Shown here in pieces: positions 1 to 8,935 of a DNA stretch of 64,000 bases; positions within the stretch are counted from its first letter, which is position 1, and each line of letters starts with the position of its first letter. The notes under the pieces were generated by a model. That model made no database searches, was not told where the DNA came from, and saw nothing but the letters and a program-made list of their open reading frames with translations. This DNA is from Inquilinus sp. Marseille-Q2685 (GTDB taxonomy: Bacteria; Pseudomonadota; Alphaproteobacteria; DSM-16000; Inquilinaceae). A program made the translations under genes and the position numbers. The stretch lies in the NCBI RefSeq assembly GCF_916619195.1, contig NZ_CAKAKL010000001.1:1736001-1800000 (forward strand), given 5' to 3'.

Positions 1-481
1 TGTCCGGGCCTTCGTAGAAGAACTCGGCGGCCGGGAAGACCAGCAGCCGGTTGTGCTCGACGACATGGAGGAAGCCGTCCTTGGAGAAGCAGACCCCGTT
101 CGGCACCTTCATGTCGACCGAGGGCGCGAACACCTTCACCTCGTCCGCCACCCGGTCCTTGTTGCGGTCGGTCACCGCCCAGACCTGGGTCTTGCGCGTG
201 CCGACGAAGACCATGCCGGTGCTGGGGCCGACCGCCATGTGCCGGGCGTCCGGCACCACGGCGTAGAGCGCGATCCTGAAGCCCGGCGGCAGCTTCACCT
301 GCTGCAGGTTGGTCCGGATCTGGTCGGCGTAGTCGCCGGTCTGCGGCACCGTCTCCAGCTGCAGCGGGGTGCCGGTGACCTTGAAGTCCTGCAGCTTCTT
401 GATGTTGCTGGACTGGCCGAAGGCGCCGCCTGAGACCGCGACCATGACGCCTGCCAGCAGAACCGCACGAATCCCTTTCAT
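1..481 (-). CDS. PQQ-type sugar/sorbosone dehydrogenase-like protein, C-terminus cut by window edge
   Basis: An uninterrupted reading frame runs from the ATG at 481 to the window edge, so about 160 N-terminal residues are visible. Residues 1-23 form a signal peptide (basic start, hydrophobic core, ending near GGAFGQ), which indicates export to the periplasm. The mature part contains LPPGFRIALYA, MAVGPSTGMVFVGTR and KVPNGVCFSKDGFLHVVEHN. These read like the first blades of the beta-propeller of PQQ-dependent glucose/sorbosone dehydrogenase-like proteins. The active-site region lies outside the window, so substrate and cofactor use cannot be judged. The family assignment comes from motif recognition only. 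Confidence 0.72.
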   Translation of the reverse strand, partial: MKGIRAVLLAGVMVAVSGGAFGQSSNIKKLQDFKVTGTPLQLETVPQTGDYADQIRTNLQQVKLPPGFRIALYAVVPDARHMAVGPSTGMVFVGTRKTQVWAVTDRNKDRVADEVKVFAPSVDMKVPNGVCFSKDGFLHVVEHNRLLVFPAAEFFYEGPD

Positions 482-611
482 GGCGTCTCCCCCTTCTTTG
501 ATGCCGGGCGATGCTGCCGAAATGGAATTTCTGTTTGTGCCGGTCATTCGCCCGACGATTGCGCAGCCTCAGGGTAGATCGGCTTGCCGATCCGGAGAAG
601 GGGCTCGCGGA

Positions 612-1862
612 TCAAGGCACCGAAAGGATGATGCCGGCCGCGCCGGCGGCCAGCATCGCGACCGTCGCCGGCAGGATGCGCAGCGCCATCGCCCGGCCGC
701 CGAGGGCGACGGCGAGCCCGGCCTTGACCAGGGTGTTCACCCCGGCCGCGATCAGCACCACCGTGGCGCCGGCGGCGATGTCGAGTCCGCCCTGGGTCAG
801 CCGCGCCGCCGACAGGGTGATCGCGTCGACATCGGCCAGGCCGGAGACGGCGGCGAGCAGGTAGAGGCCGGCGACGCCGAGGGTGTCGTCCAGCACCTTC
901 GACAACAGCAGCACCGCCGTGATCAGCGCCACGATCTTCAAGGCCGACCAGAGGTCCAGCGGGTTGCCGAGCGGCGGCGCCGCCTCGCTGGTCCGGTCGG
1001 AAGCGGCGCGCCACAGCCACAGGCCGCAGCCGATCGCCACCGCCGCGGCGCCGGCGAGGGACGCCGCCAGGGCCAGGGCCAGCGGCGGGTGCAGGACCAG
1101 GACCAGCACGCCGATGCGGATGACCATCACCGCCCAGGCGGCGACGATGCCGGCCGCCAGCGCCGGCGCCGCCTGGGGCGCGGCCTGCGCCTGGCGGGCG
1201 AAGACCAGGGTCAGCGCGGTGGAGGACACCAGGCCGCCGAGCAGCCCGGTCAGCAGGGTCCCGACCCGGGGTCCGGCGATCCGCACCGCGGCATAGCCGG
1301 CGAAGGACAGGCCGGCGACCAGCACCACCAGCCACCAGATCTTCGCCGGGTTGATCGCCTCCCAAGGGTCGAGCGCCCGGTCAGGCAGGAAGGGCGGCAC
1401 GACCACGGCGATCAGCAGGAACTGCAGCGCCGCCGCGGTCTCGGTCGGGGTGAAGCGCTCCAGCCAGCCATGCAGCCGGGCCTTCTCGCGCAGCAGCAGG
1501 GCCACGACCACGGCGCCGCCGATGCCCGCTAGGTCGTGCCCGGTCCCGGCGGCGGCGCCGAGCAGGGCGGTGACCAGCATGGCGACCTCGGTGGTCAGGC
1601 CCAGGCTGCCCTGCTCGCGCCAATAGGCGGCCAGCATGTAGGCCCCGATCCCGGCCAGGAACAGCAGCAGCGGGCCGGGCCCGAGATCCGGCGCCAGGAC
1701 TGCGGCGACGCCGGCGCCGAAGCCGGTGATGGCGAAGGTGCGAAGGCCGGCGGCGCGGCGCCCCTCCGGCCGGTCCCGGTCGGTCCAGCCGCGCTCCAGC
1801 CCGATGATCAGGCCGACGGCCAGGGCGGCGCCGAGGCGGAGGGCGACGGTAAGATCGTCCAT
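612..1862 (-). CDS. MgtC/SapB family membrane protein with DUF4010 domain
   Basis: This 416-residue protein is almost entirely hydrophobic, with many predicted membrane helices. The N-terminal part (residues ~8-130) carries MgtC/SapB-like features: GLIIGLERGWTDRD, RTFAITGFGAGVAAVL and a GLTTEVAMLVTALLG segment. The C-terminal half (from ~residue 180) matches the DUF4010 layout, with GLLGGLVSSTALTLVFARQ near residues 225-245. Its transport substrate is not known. The start at 1862 is an ATG. The gene lies 16 bp downstream of gatB on the same strand, so read-through from gatB is possible, although the functions look unrelated. Confidence 0.82.
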   Translation of the reverse strand: MDDLTVALRLGAALAVGLIIGLERGWTDRDRPEGRRAAGLRTFAITGFGAGVAAVLAPDLGPGPLLLFLAGIGAYMLAAYWREQGSLGLTTEVAMLVTALLGAAAGTGHDLAGIGGAVVVALLLREKARLHGWLERFTPTETAAALQFLLIAVVVPPFLPDRALDPWEAINPAKIWWLVVLVAGLSFAGYAAVRIAGPRVGTLLTGLLGGLVSSTALTLVFARQAQAAPQAAPALAAGIVAAWAVMVIRIGVLVLVLHPPLALALAASLAGAAAVAIGCGLWLWRAASDRTSEAAPPLGNPLDLWSALKIVALITAVLLLSKVLDDTLGVAGLYLLAAVSGLADVDAITLSAARLTQGGLDIAAGATVVLIAAGVNTLVKAGLAVALGGRAMALRILPATVAMLAAGAAGIILSVP

Positions 1863-1878
1863 CGCCGTCCGGCTCCGG

Positions 1879-3333
1879 TCAGCCGTTCAGCTTCTTCTTC
1901 AAAAGCTCGTTCAGCAGCGCTGGGTTGGCCTTGCCGCCCGAGGCCTTCATCACCTGGCCGACGAAGAACCCGAACAGCTTGTCCTTGCCCGAGCGGTATT
2001 CGACGACCTTGTCGGCCTGCGCCGCCATCACCTCATCGATCACCTTCTCGATCGCCCCGGTGTCGGTGACCTGCTTCAGCCCCTTGGCCTCGACGATGGC
2101 GCCGGCGTCCTGCCCGGTCTCCATCATCTCGGCGAAGACGTCCTTGGCGATGCGTCCGGAGATGGTGTTGTCGGCGATCAGGTCGACCAGCCCGCCCAGC
2201 TGCTCGGCCGACACCGGGCTGTCCTCGATCTCCTTGCCGGCCTTGGCCAGGCCGCCGAACAGCTCGTTGATCACCCAGTTGGCGGCCAGCTTCGGATCGC
2301 GCCCCTTGGCCGCGCGCTCGTAGAAGAAGGCCTTGGCCTGCTCCGCCACCAGCACGCCGGCATCATAGGCCGACAGGCCGTATTCGGCCATGAAGCGGGC
2401 CTTCTTCTCGTCCGGCAGCTCCGGCAGGGTCGCGGCGATGCGCTCGACGAAGCCGTCCTCCAGCACCAGCGGCAGCAGGTCCGGGTCCGGGAAGTAGCGG
2501 TAATCGTGCGCCTCTTCCTTGCTGCGCAGCGACCGCGTCTCGCCCTTGTTCGGATCCCACAGCCGGGTCTCCTGGTCGATCGATCCGCCGCCCTCCAGGA
2601 TCTCGACCTGGCGCCGCGCCTCGAACTCGATCGCCGACATGACGTGGCGGATCGAGTTGACGTTCTTGACCTCGCAGCGGGTGCCGTAGGCGGTGTCGCC
2701 GACCTTGCGCACCGACACGTTGACGTCGCAGCGCATGGAGCCTTCCTCCATGTTGCCGTCGCAGGTGCCGAGATAGCGCAGGATCGAGCGCAGCTTGCGC
2801 AAGTAAGCCGCCGCGTCGTCCGGGCTGCGCAGGTCCGGCTCCGACACGATCTCCATCAGCGCCACACCGGAGCGGTTCAGGTCGACGAAGGTCTCGCGCG
2901 GCGACTGGTCGTGCAGGCTCTTGCCGGCATCCTGCTCCAGGTGCAGCCGGGTGATGCCGACCGTGCGCGCCGACCCGTCCGGCAGGTCGAGCACGATCTC
3001 GCCCGTCCCGACGATCGGGTCCTTGTACTGGCTGATCTGATAGCCCTGCGGCAGGTCGGCGTAGAAGTAGTTCTTGCGGTCGAACACCGAGCGGCGGTTG
3101 ATCTGCGCCTTGAGGCCGAGGCCGGTCTTCACCGCCTGCTCGACGCAGTAGTCGTTGATCACCGGCAGCATGCCGGGCATGGCGGCGTCGACCAGGCTGA
3201 CCTGGCTGTTCGGGGCCGCGCCGAAATCGGTGGCGGCGCCGGAGAACAGCTTGGCCTTGGAGATGACCTGGGCATGGACCTCCAGCCCGATCACCGTCTC
3301 CCAGGCGCCCGTCTCACCCTCGATCGTGTACAT
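1879..3333 (-). CDS. gatB: Aspartyl/glutamyl-tRNA amidotransferase subunit B
   Basis: GatB is the tRNA-binding and kinase subunit of GatCAB. GatCAB converts mischarged Glu-tRNA(Gln), and in many bacteria Asp-tRNA(Asn), to the correct amide form. The protein shows the family start [13 protein letters not shown], the core [24 protein letters not shown] and the C-terminal YqeY-type tail domain ending in [13 protein letters not shown] chose the ATG at 3333 (484 aa). An upstream in-frame TTG at 3351 would add six residues, but a GGAGGG sequence sits almost on top of it. gatA and gatC lie about 3.3 kb downstream on the same strand as a separate unit, so the complex is encoded at two loci in this window. 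Confidence 0.95.
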   Translation of the reverse strand: MYTIEGETGAWETVIGLEVHAQVISKAKLFSGAATDFGAAPNSQVSLVDAAMPGMLPVINDYCVEQAVKTGLGLKAQINRRSVFDRKNYFYADLPQGYQISQYKDPIVGTGEIVLDLPDGSARTVGITRLHLEQDAGKSLHDQSPRETFVDLNRSGVALMEIVSEPDLRSPDDAAAYLRKLRSILRYLGTCDGNMEEGSMRCDVNVSVRKVGDTAYGTRCEVKNVNSIRHVMSAIEFEARRQVEILEGGGSIDQETRLWDPNKGETRSLRSKEEAHDYRYFPDPDLLPLVLEDGFVERIAATLPELPDEKKARFMAEYGLSAYDAGVLVAEQAKAFFYERAAKGRDPKLAANWVINELFGGLAKAGKEIEDSPVSAEQLGGLVDLIADNTISGRIAKDVFAEMMETGQDAGAIVEAKGLKQVTDTGAIEKVIDEVMAAQADKVVEYRSGKDKLFGFFVGQVMKASGGKANPALLNELLKKKLNG

Positions 3334-3418
3334 GGAACCGCTCGCACTCAAACCCTCCGGAAGCGAGACAGGGAGCGCGGAAGGGGCATCGGTGTCAAGG
3401 ATTTCGGCGGTGCCGCCG

Positions 3419-4594
3419 TCACACCACGTTCAGCTCGACGATCGGCCGGTTCTCCAGGATGCGGGTGAAGGCGAAGGGCGACAGGTCGAGGCTGCGGAAG
3501 CCGCCGTAAGCGATCAGCTCGGCCACGCCGCGTCCTGCCGCCGGCGACTGCTGCAGCCCGTGGCCGGAGAAGCCGTTGGCGAAGATCAGGTTCGGCAGGT
3601 CAGGATGCGGCCCGATGATGGCGTTGTGGTCGACCGTGTTCATCTCGTAATGGCCGGCCCAGGAATTGACGACCTTCAGGCTCTCGAAGGCCGGCACCCG
3701 CTCGGCCAGGGCCGGCCACATCATCTCGTCGAACAGGCCGTGATCGACCGTCAGGTCCTCGGTGTCGGGGTCCTCGCCCGTGGGCGGGGCGCCGCAGATG
3801 AACAGGTTGCCCTCGGGCCGGAACCAGACGCCCGAGGGGTCGATCACCAGCGGGCAGCCCTCCAGCGTCTGGCGGCAGTCGAAGACGAAGACGCAGCGCT
3901 TGCGGCCATCGACCGGCAGGTCGATCCCGGCCAGCGCCGCGACCCTGCCGGCCTGCGGCCCGGCGGCGTTGACCAGGGTGCCGCAGCCGACCCGGCCGCC
4001 CTGCGCCAGGGTCACGCCGGTGACCCGTCCGCCGGCCCGGTCGATGCCGGTGACGGTGTCGGTGATGTAGGTGGCGCCGAGCGACCGCGCCTTGCGCTTG
4101 AATGCCTGCAGCAGGCTGTAGCCGTCGAACCAGCCCTCGCCCGCCAGGCCCAGAGAGCCGGCGGCGAGGCCATCGGTGTTCAGCCAGGGGAAGCGCTCGG
4201 CCAGCCGGTCCGGCGCCATCAGGTCCACGGCGACGCCCTCGCCCAACTGCATCTCGTGATTGGCCTGCAGCGCCGGCAGCCCGGCCGGGGTGGCCAGGAA
4301 CAGATATCCCTTTTCGTGGAAGCCGAAATCCGGCACCTCGCCGTCGACCTCGAGCCAGCGCTCGGGATGCTTCAGCACCTCCAGCCCGAAGCGGGACACC
4401 GCCACGTTGAAGGGGGTGGAGAATTGCTGCCGGATCGAGGAGGCGGACAGCGCCGAGGAGGCGGTGCGGTAGGTCGGGTCGCGCTCGATGACCGCGACCG
4501 TGCCGTCGAAGCCCGGCTCCAGCATCAGGAAGCAGGCCACGGCGCTGCCGATGGCACCGCCGCCGATGATGACCACGTCGAAGCTGTCCGCCAT
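3419..4594 (-). CDS. FAD-dependent amino-acid-oxidase-fold oxidoreductase (FOXRED1-like)
   Basis: This 391-residue protein begins with a dinucleotide-binding fold ([17 protein letters not shown]) and has the DAO-family C-terminal signature [20 protein letters not shown]. The segment [18 protein letters not shown] resembles FOXRED1-type and sarcosine/glycine-oxidase-like proteins. It probably oxidises a secondary or N-substituted amine or amino acid; the substrate is unknown. It is divergently transcribed from an XRE-cupin regulator with 117 bp between starts. That arrangement suggests substrate-dependent control through the shared palindrome at 4659-4672. Confidence 0.85.
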   Translation of the reverse strand: MADSFDVVIIGGGAIGSAVACFLMLEPGFDGTVAVIERDPTYRTASSALSASSIRQQFSTPFNVAVSRFGLEVLKHPERWLEVDGEVPDFGFHEKGYLFLATPAGLPALQANHEMQLGEGVAVDLMAPDRLAERFPWLNTDGLAAGSLGLAGEGWFDGYSLLQAFKRKARSLGATYITDTVTGIDRAGGRVTGVTLAQGGRVGCGTLVNAAGPQAGRVAALAGIDLPVDGRKRCVFVFDCRQTLEGCPLVIDPSGVWFRPEGNLFICGAPPTGEDPDTEDLTVDHGLFDEMMWPALAERVPAFESLKVVNSWAGHYEMNTVDHNAIIGPHPDLPNLIFANGFSGHGLQQSPAAGRGVAELIAYGGFRSLDLSPFAFTRILENRPIVELNVV

Positions 4595-4658
4595 GCCCGC
4601 ACCCTGCCCGGAGTTTCCCGACTCCTACGCCGCCGCCCGCGGCTCCGCAATCAGGATT

Positions 4659-4672
4659 TTTCCGATCGGAAA
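4659..4672. promoter_or_regulatory. Perfect 14-bp palindrome between oxidoreductase and XRE-cupin genes
   Basis: The sequence TTTCCGATCGGAAA is an exact 7+7 inverted repeat. It lies 40 bp upstream of the XRE-cupin ATG and 65 bp upstream of the divergent oxidoreductase ATG. This is the expected place and symmetry for an operator bound by the dimeric XRE regulator. Binding is inferred. Confidence 0.6.
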
Positions 4673-4711
4673 CAGATGCGATGTGTGGCGGCGCATGCTT
4701 AGCTGCGGCGC

Positions 4712-5272
4712 ATGGACAAAGACGCGCCCCAGAGCCTCGGCCCGCGGCTGAAGGCGCTGCGCCGGACCCGCGGCTGGACGCTGGAGGCGGCGTCCGAACG
4801 CACGGGCTTGGCCAAGTCGACCCTGTCGAAGATCGAGAACGGCCGGATGTCGCCGACGGTCGAGGTGCTGCTGAAGCTGTCGCAGGGCTTCGGCGTCGAC
4901 CTGGCCGGGCTGTTCGGCGAGGCCCGGCCGGACCCGGCGGCGCGCAGCCTGACCCGGGCCGGCACCGGGCCGCGGCATGAGACCCGCAGCTACAGCCACG
5001 AGCTGCTGGGCGCTGACCTGGCGGGCAAGCGCATCACGCCGGTGCGGGCCCGCGTCAAGGCCCGGACCCTGCTCGACTACGGGCCGCTGGACCAGCATGA
5101 GGGCCAGCAGTTCCTCCTGGTCCTGTCCGGCGCGGTGACGATGCATTTCGCCGGCGACGCGCCGCTCCGCCTGGCCGCCGGCGACAGCCTCTATTTCGAC
5201 ACGCGCACGCCGCACGCCGTCCTCTCGGACGGGCCGGAGGAGGCGGAGATCCTGTGGATCCATGCGGGGTGA
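4712..5272 (+). CDS. XRE-family transcriptional regulator with C-terminal cupin domain
   Basis: The 186-residue protein has an N-terminal helix-turn-helix of Cro/CI type (residues ~8-65, including RTRGWTLEAASERTGLAKST and LSKIENGRMSPTVEVLLKL). The C-terminal cupin (residues ~110-180) includes EGQQFLLVLSGAVTMHFAG, LAAGDSLYFDTRTPHAV. Regulators of this build sense a small metabolite in the cupin and control neighbouring catabolic genes. The divergent FAD oxidoreductase is the obvious target. A palindrome at 4659-4672 is a candidate operator. The gene is followed by a REP-like repeat and a convergent FMN reductase gene. Confidence 0.88.
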   Translation: MDKDAPQSLGPRLKALRRTRGWTLEAASERTGLAKSTLSKIENGRMSPTVEVLLKLSQGFGVDLAGLFGEARPDPAARSLTRAGTGPRHETRSYSHELLGADLAGKRITPVRARVKARTLLDYGPLDQHEGQQFLLVLSGAVTMHFAGDAPLRLAAGDSLYFDTRTPHAVLSDGPEEAEILWIHAG

Positions 5273-5295
5273 GGCAACAGCAGGATCCCCCCTGG

Positions 5296-5373
5296 TGTCA
5301 TTGCCGGGCTTGACCCGGCAATCCAGAGAGCGTCGACGCTCCCTGGATGCCCGGGTCAAGCCCGGGCATGACA
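5296..5373. repeat. REP-like palindromic intergenic repeat
   Basis: A 78-bp inverted repeat starts TGTCATTGCCGGG and ends CCCGGGCATGACA. Its centre is the 12-bp palindrome AGCGTCGACGCT (5329-5340). Each arm carries its own small hairpin (TTGCCGGG/CCCGGCAA and TGCCCGGG/CCCGGGCA). The CTTGACCCGG...CCGGGTCAAG core is the common alphaproteobacterial REP type. It sits between convergent genes and could also help end transcription. Confidence 0.8.
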
Positions 5374-5394
5374 GTGAAATAAAGGGCTGGAGCC

Positions 5395-5961
5395 TTACTT
5401 CGCCCGCAGCGGCTTCAGCGCCTCGGCCCAGCGGGCCAGCTCGTCCAGCATCCCGGTCGCGGCCTTGGCCTGGCCTTCGGGGACGGTGAGCTTGCCGTCG
5501 GCCACCGCGTTCCAGGCCATCGGGATCGCCACCGCCTCGGTCAGCGGCACCATCTTCAGCGTGGTCAGGGTCAGCTTCTCGACCTGGACCGAGCGCATGC
5601 CCCCCGAGGCGCCGCCATAGCTGACGAAGCCGGCCGGCTTGTAATTCCATTCCAGATACAGGTAGTTCAGCGCGTTCAGCAGCGACGGCGGCGGGCCGAA
5701 ATTGTATTCCGGCGTGACGAAGACGAAGGCGTCGGCGGCGCTGACGCTGGCGGCCCAGCGCTTGGTGTGCTCGTGCACATAGCGCTGCAGCCGCGGATGC
5801 TCCGGCTCGTCGAACACCGGCAGGTCGAAATCCTTGAGGTCGACCAGCGACGCATCGAATTTTCCATGGCCGGCGGCGATCTCCTGGAACCAGGAGGCGA
5901 CCACGGGGCCGATCCGGGTCGGCCGGGTGCTGCAGATGATGGTGTGGAGCTTGAGCGGCAC
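5395..5961 (-). CDS. NADPH-dependent FMN reductase (NAD(P)H-quinone/azo-reductase-like flavoprotein)
   Basis: The 188-residue protein has the flavodoxin-like fold of the NADPH-dependent FMN reductase family. It starts LKLHTIICSTRPTRIGP, where the Ser/Thr/Arg loop binds FMN phosphate. FVFVTPEYNFGPPPSLLNAL is the PEYN signature of this family, and KPAGFVSYGGASGGMRSVQ follows. Such enzymes reduce FMN, quinones or azo compounds with NADPH in the cytoplasm. It is convergent with the XRE-cupin gene. About 120 bp upstream lies the 3' end of the gatCA-GNAT cluster, so it may be a distal member of that transcript. Confidence 0.87.
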   Translation of the reverse strand: MPLKLHTIICSTRPTRIGPVVASWFQEIAAGHGKFDASLVDLKDFDLPVFDEPEHPRLQRYVHEHTKRWAASVSAADAFVFVTPEYNFGPPPSLLNALNYLYLEWNYKPAGFVSYGGASGGMRSVQVEKLTLTTLKMVPLTEAVAIPMAWNAVADGKLTVPEGQAKAATGMLDELARWAEALKPLRAK

Positions 5962-6084
5962 GGCAGTCTCCCGTTGCGGGTGCGAGTCGAGCTGAAGCCG
6001 TGATCTTCGCGGCGGCCGGCCGCCGGCGCAAGCGCGCCTATTCGGGGCTCGCCATGGCGGTGTGGGGCTCGGTGCAGCCGAGAC

Positions 6085-6582
6085 CTACAGGAAGCGGATG
6101 CGCAGCTCGTCGTCATAGGCGCGGCCGCCGATCCGCAGCGCGCCCGGCTCGACGCCGTAGACCTTGAAGCCGTGCCGCTCGTAGAGGCGGCGGGCCGGCT
6201 CGGCCTCGGTGATCACGGCCAGCAGCACCGCGTCCAGGCCTTCCGCCCGGGCATGGTCCAGCACCGCCTCGACCAGCGCGTCGGCGGCGCCGCTGCCGCG
6301 CGCCTCGGGCCGGACATACATCCGCACCAGCGTGCCCCGGTGGCGGCGCTTGACCGTCTTCTCCAGAGCCAGCCCGGCGAGGCCGAGCAGTCGGCCGTCC
6401 CGCTCCGCCGCGAAGGTCGGCACCTCCTCGACGCGCCGGGCGAAATCGTCCAGCGACAGCCCGGCTTCCGTCTCGTAGGTGGAGCCGAACGCTTCGGGGT
6501 GGCGCTCCAGCCCCTCCAGGCGGATCTCCCGATAGGCTGCGGCATCCTCGGGCCCGAGCCGGCGGATGCTGAAGCCCGTCAT
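6085..6582 (-). CDS. GNAT family N-acetyltransferase
   Basis: The 165-residue protein is a single GNAT domain. It shows the acetyl-CoA-binding motif A, VRPEARGSGAADALVEAVL, and motif B, EPARRLYERHGFKVYGVE. The acceptor cannot be predicted. The ATG at 6582 is two bases downstream of the gatA stop codon, so it is very probably co-transcribed and translationally coupled with gatC-gatA. No functional link with amidotransferase is known to me. Confidence 0.88.
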   Translation of the reverse strand: MTGFSIRRLGPEDAAAYREIRLEGLERHPEAFGSTYETEAGLSLDDFARRVEEVPTFAAERDGRLLGLAGLALEKTVKRRHRGTLVRMYVRPEARGSGAADALVEAVLDHARAEGLDAVLLAVITEAEPARRLYERHGFKVYGVEPGALRIGGRAYDDELRIRFL

Positions 6583-6584
6583 CG

Positions 6585-8060
6585 TCAGGAAATGGTCTGC
6601 GGCAGGGCGGTGAAGCCGGCCGCCTGCTCCATCACCCCGGCGACGCGCAGCACCGTCTCCTCGTCGAAAGGCCGGCCGAGCAGCTGCAGGCCCAGCGGCA
6701 GCCCGTCGTCGCCGAGGCCGGCCGGCACCGACAGGCCCGGCAGCCCGGCCAGCGAGGCCGGCACGGTGAACACGTCGTTGAGATACATCGCGATCGGGTC
6801 GTCCTGCTTCTCGCCGATGGCGAAGGCGGTGGACGGCGCCGTCGGCGTCAGGATCACGTCGCAGCGCTTGTACGCTTCGGTGAAGTCGCGGGCGATCAGC
6901 GTCCGCAGCTTCTGCGCCTTGGTGTAGTAGGCGTCGTAATAGCCGGCCGACAGCACATAGGTGCCGATCATCACCCGGCGCTTCACCTCGCGGCCGAAGC
7001 CGGCGGCGCGGGTGTTCTCGTACAGCTCGTTCAGGGACCCGCCGGTCTCGCGCAGGCCGTAGCGCACGCCGTCATAGCGCGCCAGGTTCGACGAGGCCTC
7101 GGCCGGGGCGACGATGTAGTAGGTCGGCAGCGCGTACTTCGTGTGCGGCAGCGAGACCTCGACGATCTCCGCCCCCGCGGCGCGCAGCCATTCGGCGCCC
7201 TGCTGCCAGACGCGCTCGATCTCCGCCGGCATGCCGTCGACCCGGTATTCCTTCGGGATGCCGACCTTCAGGCCGCGGACGTCGCCGGTCAGCGCCGCCT
7301 CGAAATCCGGCACCGCCATGTCGACGCTGGTCGAATCCTTCGGGTCGAAGCCGGCCATCGAGCGCAGCATGATCGCCGCGTCCCGCACAGTCCGCGCCAT
7401 CGGCCCGGCCTGGTCTAGCGAGGAGGCGAAGGCGACCACGCCCCAGCGCGAGCAGCGGCCATAGGTCGGCTTGATGCCGACGATGCCAGTGAAGGCGGCG
7501 GGCTGGCGGATCGACCCGCCGGTGTCGGTGCCGGTGGCGGCCAGGGCGATGCGGGCCGCGACCGAAGCAGCCGAGCCGCCGGAGGAGCCGCCCGGCACCA
7601 GCTTGGCGTTGCCGCCATCCTGCCGCCGCCAGGGGTTCTCGACATTGCCGAAGGCCGAGGTGATGTTGGCCGAGCCCATGGCGAACTCGTCCATGTTCAG
7701 CTTGCCCAGCATCACCGCGCCGTCGCGCCAGAGATGGCTGGTGACGGTCGATTCATAGGGCGGCACGAAGTTGCCGAGGATCCGGCTGGCGGCCGTGGTC
7801 CGCACGCCTTCGGTGCAGAACAGGTCCTTGATGGCGATCGGCAGGCCCTCGAGCGGGCCGCCCTCGCCCCGCGCCAGGCGGGCGTCGGAGGCCTTGGCCA
7901 TCTCCAGCGCCTTGTCCGGCGTCTCGGTGACGAAGGCGTTGAGCTCCCGCAGGCTCTCCATGGCCTGGATATGCGCCGTGGTCAGCTCGACCGAGGAGAT
8001 CTCGCGCTTCTTCAGCGCATCGCGCGCGCCGGCGAGGGTCAGGTGGGTCGGCTTCGACAT
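6585..8060 (-). CDS. gatA: Aspartyl/glutamyl-tRNA amidotransferase subunit A
   Basis: GatA is the glutaminase/amidase subunit of GatCAB and supplies ammonia from glutamine. The 491-residue protein has the amidase-signature region with the conserved lysine in [10 protein letters not shown], the glycine/serine loop [13 protein letters not shown], and [12 protein letters not shown] containing the catalytic serines of the Ser-Ser-Lys triad. The ATG at 8060 overlaps the gatC stop codon (TGATG), giving tight translational coupling. A GTG at 8063 is also in frame but less likely. Confidence 0.96.
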   Translation of the reverse strand: MSKPTHLTLAGARDALKKREISSVELTTAHIQAMESLRELNAFVTETPDKALEMAKASDARLARGEGGPLEGLPIAIKDLFCTEGVRTTAASRILGNFVPPYESTVTSHLWRDGAVMLGKLNMDEFAMGSANITSAFGNVENPWRRQDGGNAKLVPGGSSGGSAASVAARIALAATGTDTGGSIRQPAAFTGIVGIKPTYGRCSRWGVVAFASSLDQAGPMARTVRDAAIMLRSMAGFDPKDSTSVDMAVPDFEAALTGDVRGLKVGIPKEYRVDGMPAEIERVWQQGAEWLRAAGAEIVEVSLPHTKYALPTYYIVAPAEASSNLARYDGVRYGLRETGGSLNELYENTRAAGFGREVKRRVMIGTYVLSAGYYDAYYTKAQKLRTLIARDFTEAYKRCDVILTPTAPSTAFAIGEKQDDPIAMYLNDVFTVPASLAGLPGLSVPAGLGDDGLPLGLQLLGRPFDEETVLRVAGVMEQAAGFTALPQTIS

Positions 8061-8347
8061 CACTCGACCACCTTCGGCACGGTGAAGAACCCGGCCTTGG
8101 CCGAGGGCGCGTTGGCCAGAACCTTCTCGGGATAGCCGCCGTCGGTCACCTCGTCCGGACGGCGCCGCAGCCCCTGCTGGGCCACGCTGGTCATCGGCTC
8201 GACCCCGTCGGTATTGACCTCGGCCAGTTGCTCGACGAAGTCCAGGATCTTGGACAATTCGCCGGTCATGGAATCGAGGTCCGCCTCGTCCAGGCGGATG
8301 CGGGCCAGATGCGCGATCTTCGCGACGGTGGCTCTGTCGAGCGACAT
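8060..8347 (-). CDS. gatC: Aspartyl/glutamyl-tRNA amidotransferase subunit C
   Basis: This 95-residue protein matches GatC, the small belt subunit that holds GatA and GatB together. It starts [19 protein letters not shown], has [21 protein letters not shown] in the middle and ends near [16 protein letters not shown]. The start at 8347 fits the family N-terminus and has a GGAG Shine-Dalgarno sequence 12 bases upstream. The frame stays open further upstream, but that part is not GatC-like. The stop overlaps the gatA start. ruvX is divergent. Confidence 0.95.
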   Translation of the reverse strand: MSLDRATVAKIAHLARIRLDEADLDSMTGELSKILDFVEQLAEVNTDGVEPMTSVAQQGLRRRPDEVTDGGYPEKVLANAPSAKAGFFTVPKVVE

Positions 8348-8448
8348 GTCGTAGTCATCTCCGGGGATCGGAGGCCGCCCCGGGCCGGCATGGGGCCGGA
8401 ACCGCGGGGGACGGCCGACGGCAAGCGGCGCGGAAGGTAACACCCGAT

Positions 8449-8916
8449 ATGGCGGTCTGCAATCTTCGCGACCTGAAGGCCCGTCTGCCCCCCGGCGGGC
8501 GGCTGATCGGCCTCGATCTGGGCGAGAAGACGATCGGCATGGCGGTGTCCGACCCCGGCCTGTCGCTGGCCTCCCCGATCGGCACCATCCGCCGCACCAG
8601 GTTCACGCCGGACGCGCAGGAGCTGCTGCGCATCGTCGACGACCGCGGCGTCGCCGGCCTCGTCATCGGCCTGCCGGTCAACATGGACGGCAGCGAGGGG
8701 CCGCGCTGCCAGTCGGTGCGTGCCTTCGCCAAGGACCTCCTGAAGCTGCGCGACCTGCCGATCGCCTTCTGGGACGAGCGGCTGTCGACCATGGCGGTGC
8801 AGCGCCAGATGATCGAGTTCGACGTCACCCGGAAGAAGCGCGCCAAGGCGGTGGACACTGCGGCCGCCGCCTGGATCCTGCAGGGCGCGCTGGACGCGCT
8901 GCGGTTCGGCGGGTAA
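8449..8916 (+). CDS. ruvX: Putative pre-16S rRNA nuclease / Holliday-junction-resolvase-fold protein YqgF
   Basis: The 155-residue protein has the YqgF/RuvX RNase-H-like fold. It contains RLIGLDLGEKTIGMAVSD (first catalytic Asp), VIGLPVNMDGSEGPR, FWDERLSTMAVQRQM (acidic Glu/Arg motif) and VDTAAAAWILQGALD (last Asp). Family members process the 5' end of 16S rRNA precursor, and a role in recombination was proposed earlier. The start ATG gives the usual length. It is divergent from gatC, with 101 bp between starts. Confidence 0.93.
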   Translation: MAVCNLRDLKARLPPGGRLIGLDLGEKTIGMAVSDPGLSLASPIGTIRRTRFTPDAQELLRIVDDRGVAGLVIGLPVNMDGSEGPRCQSVRAFAKDLLKLRDLPIAFWDERLSTMAVQRQMIEFDVTRKKRAKAVDTAAAAWILQGALDALRFGG

Positions 8917-8935
8917 TGCGGGCCCGACGGATGTC

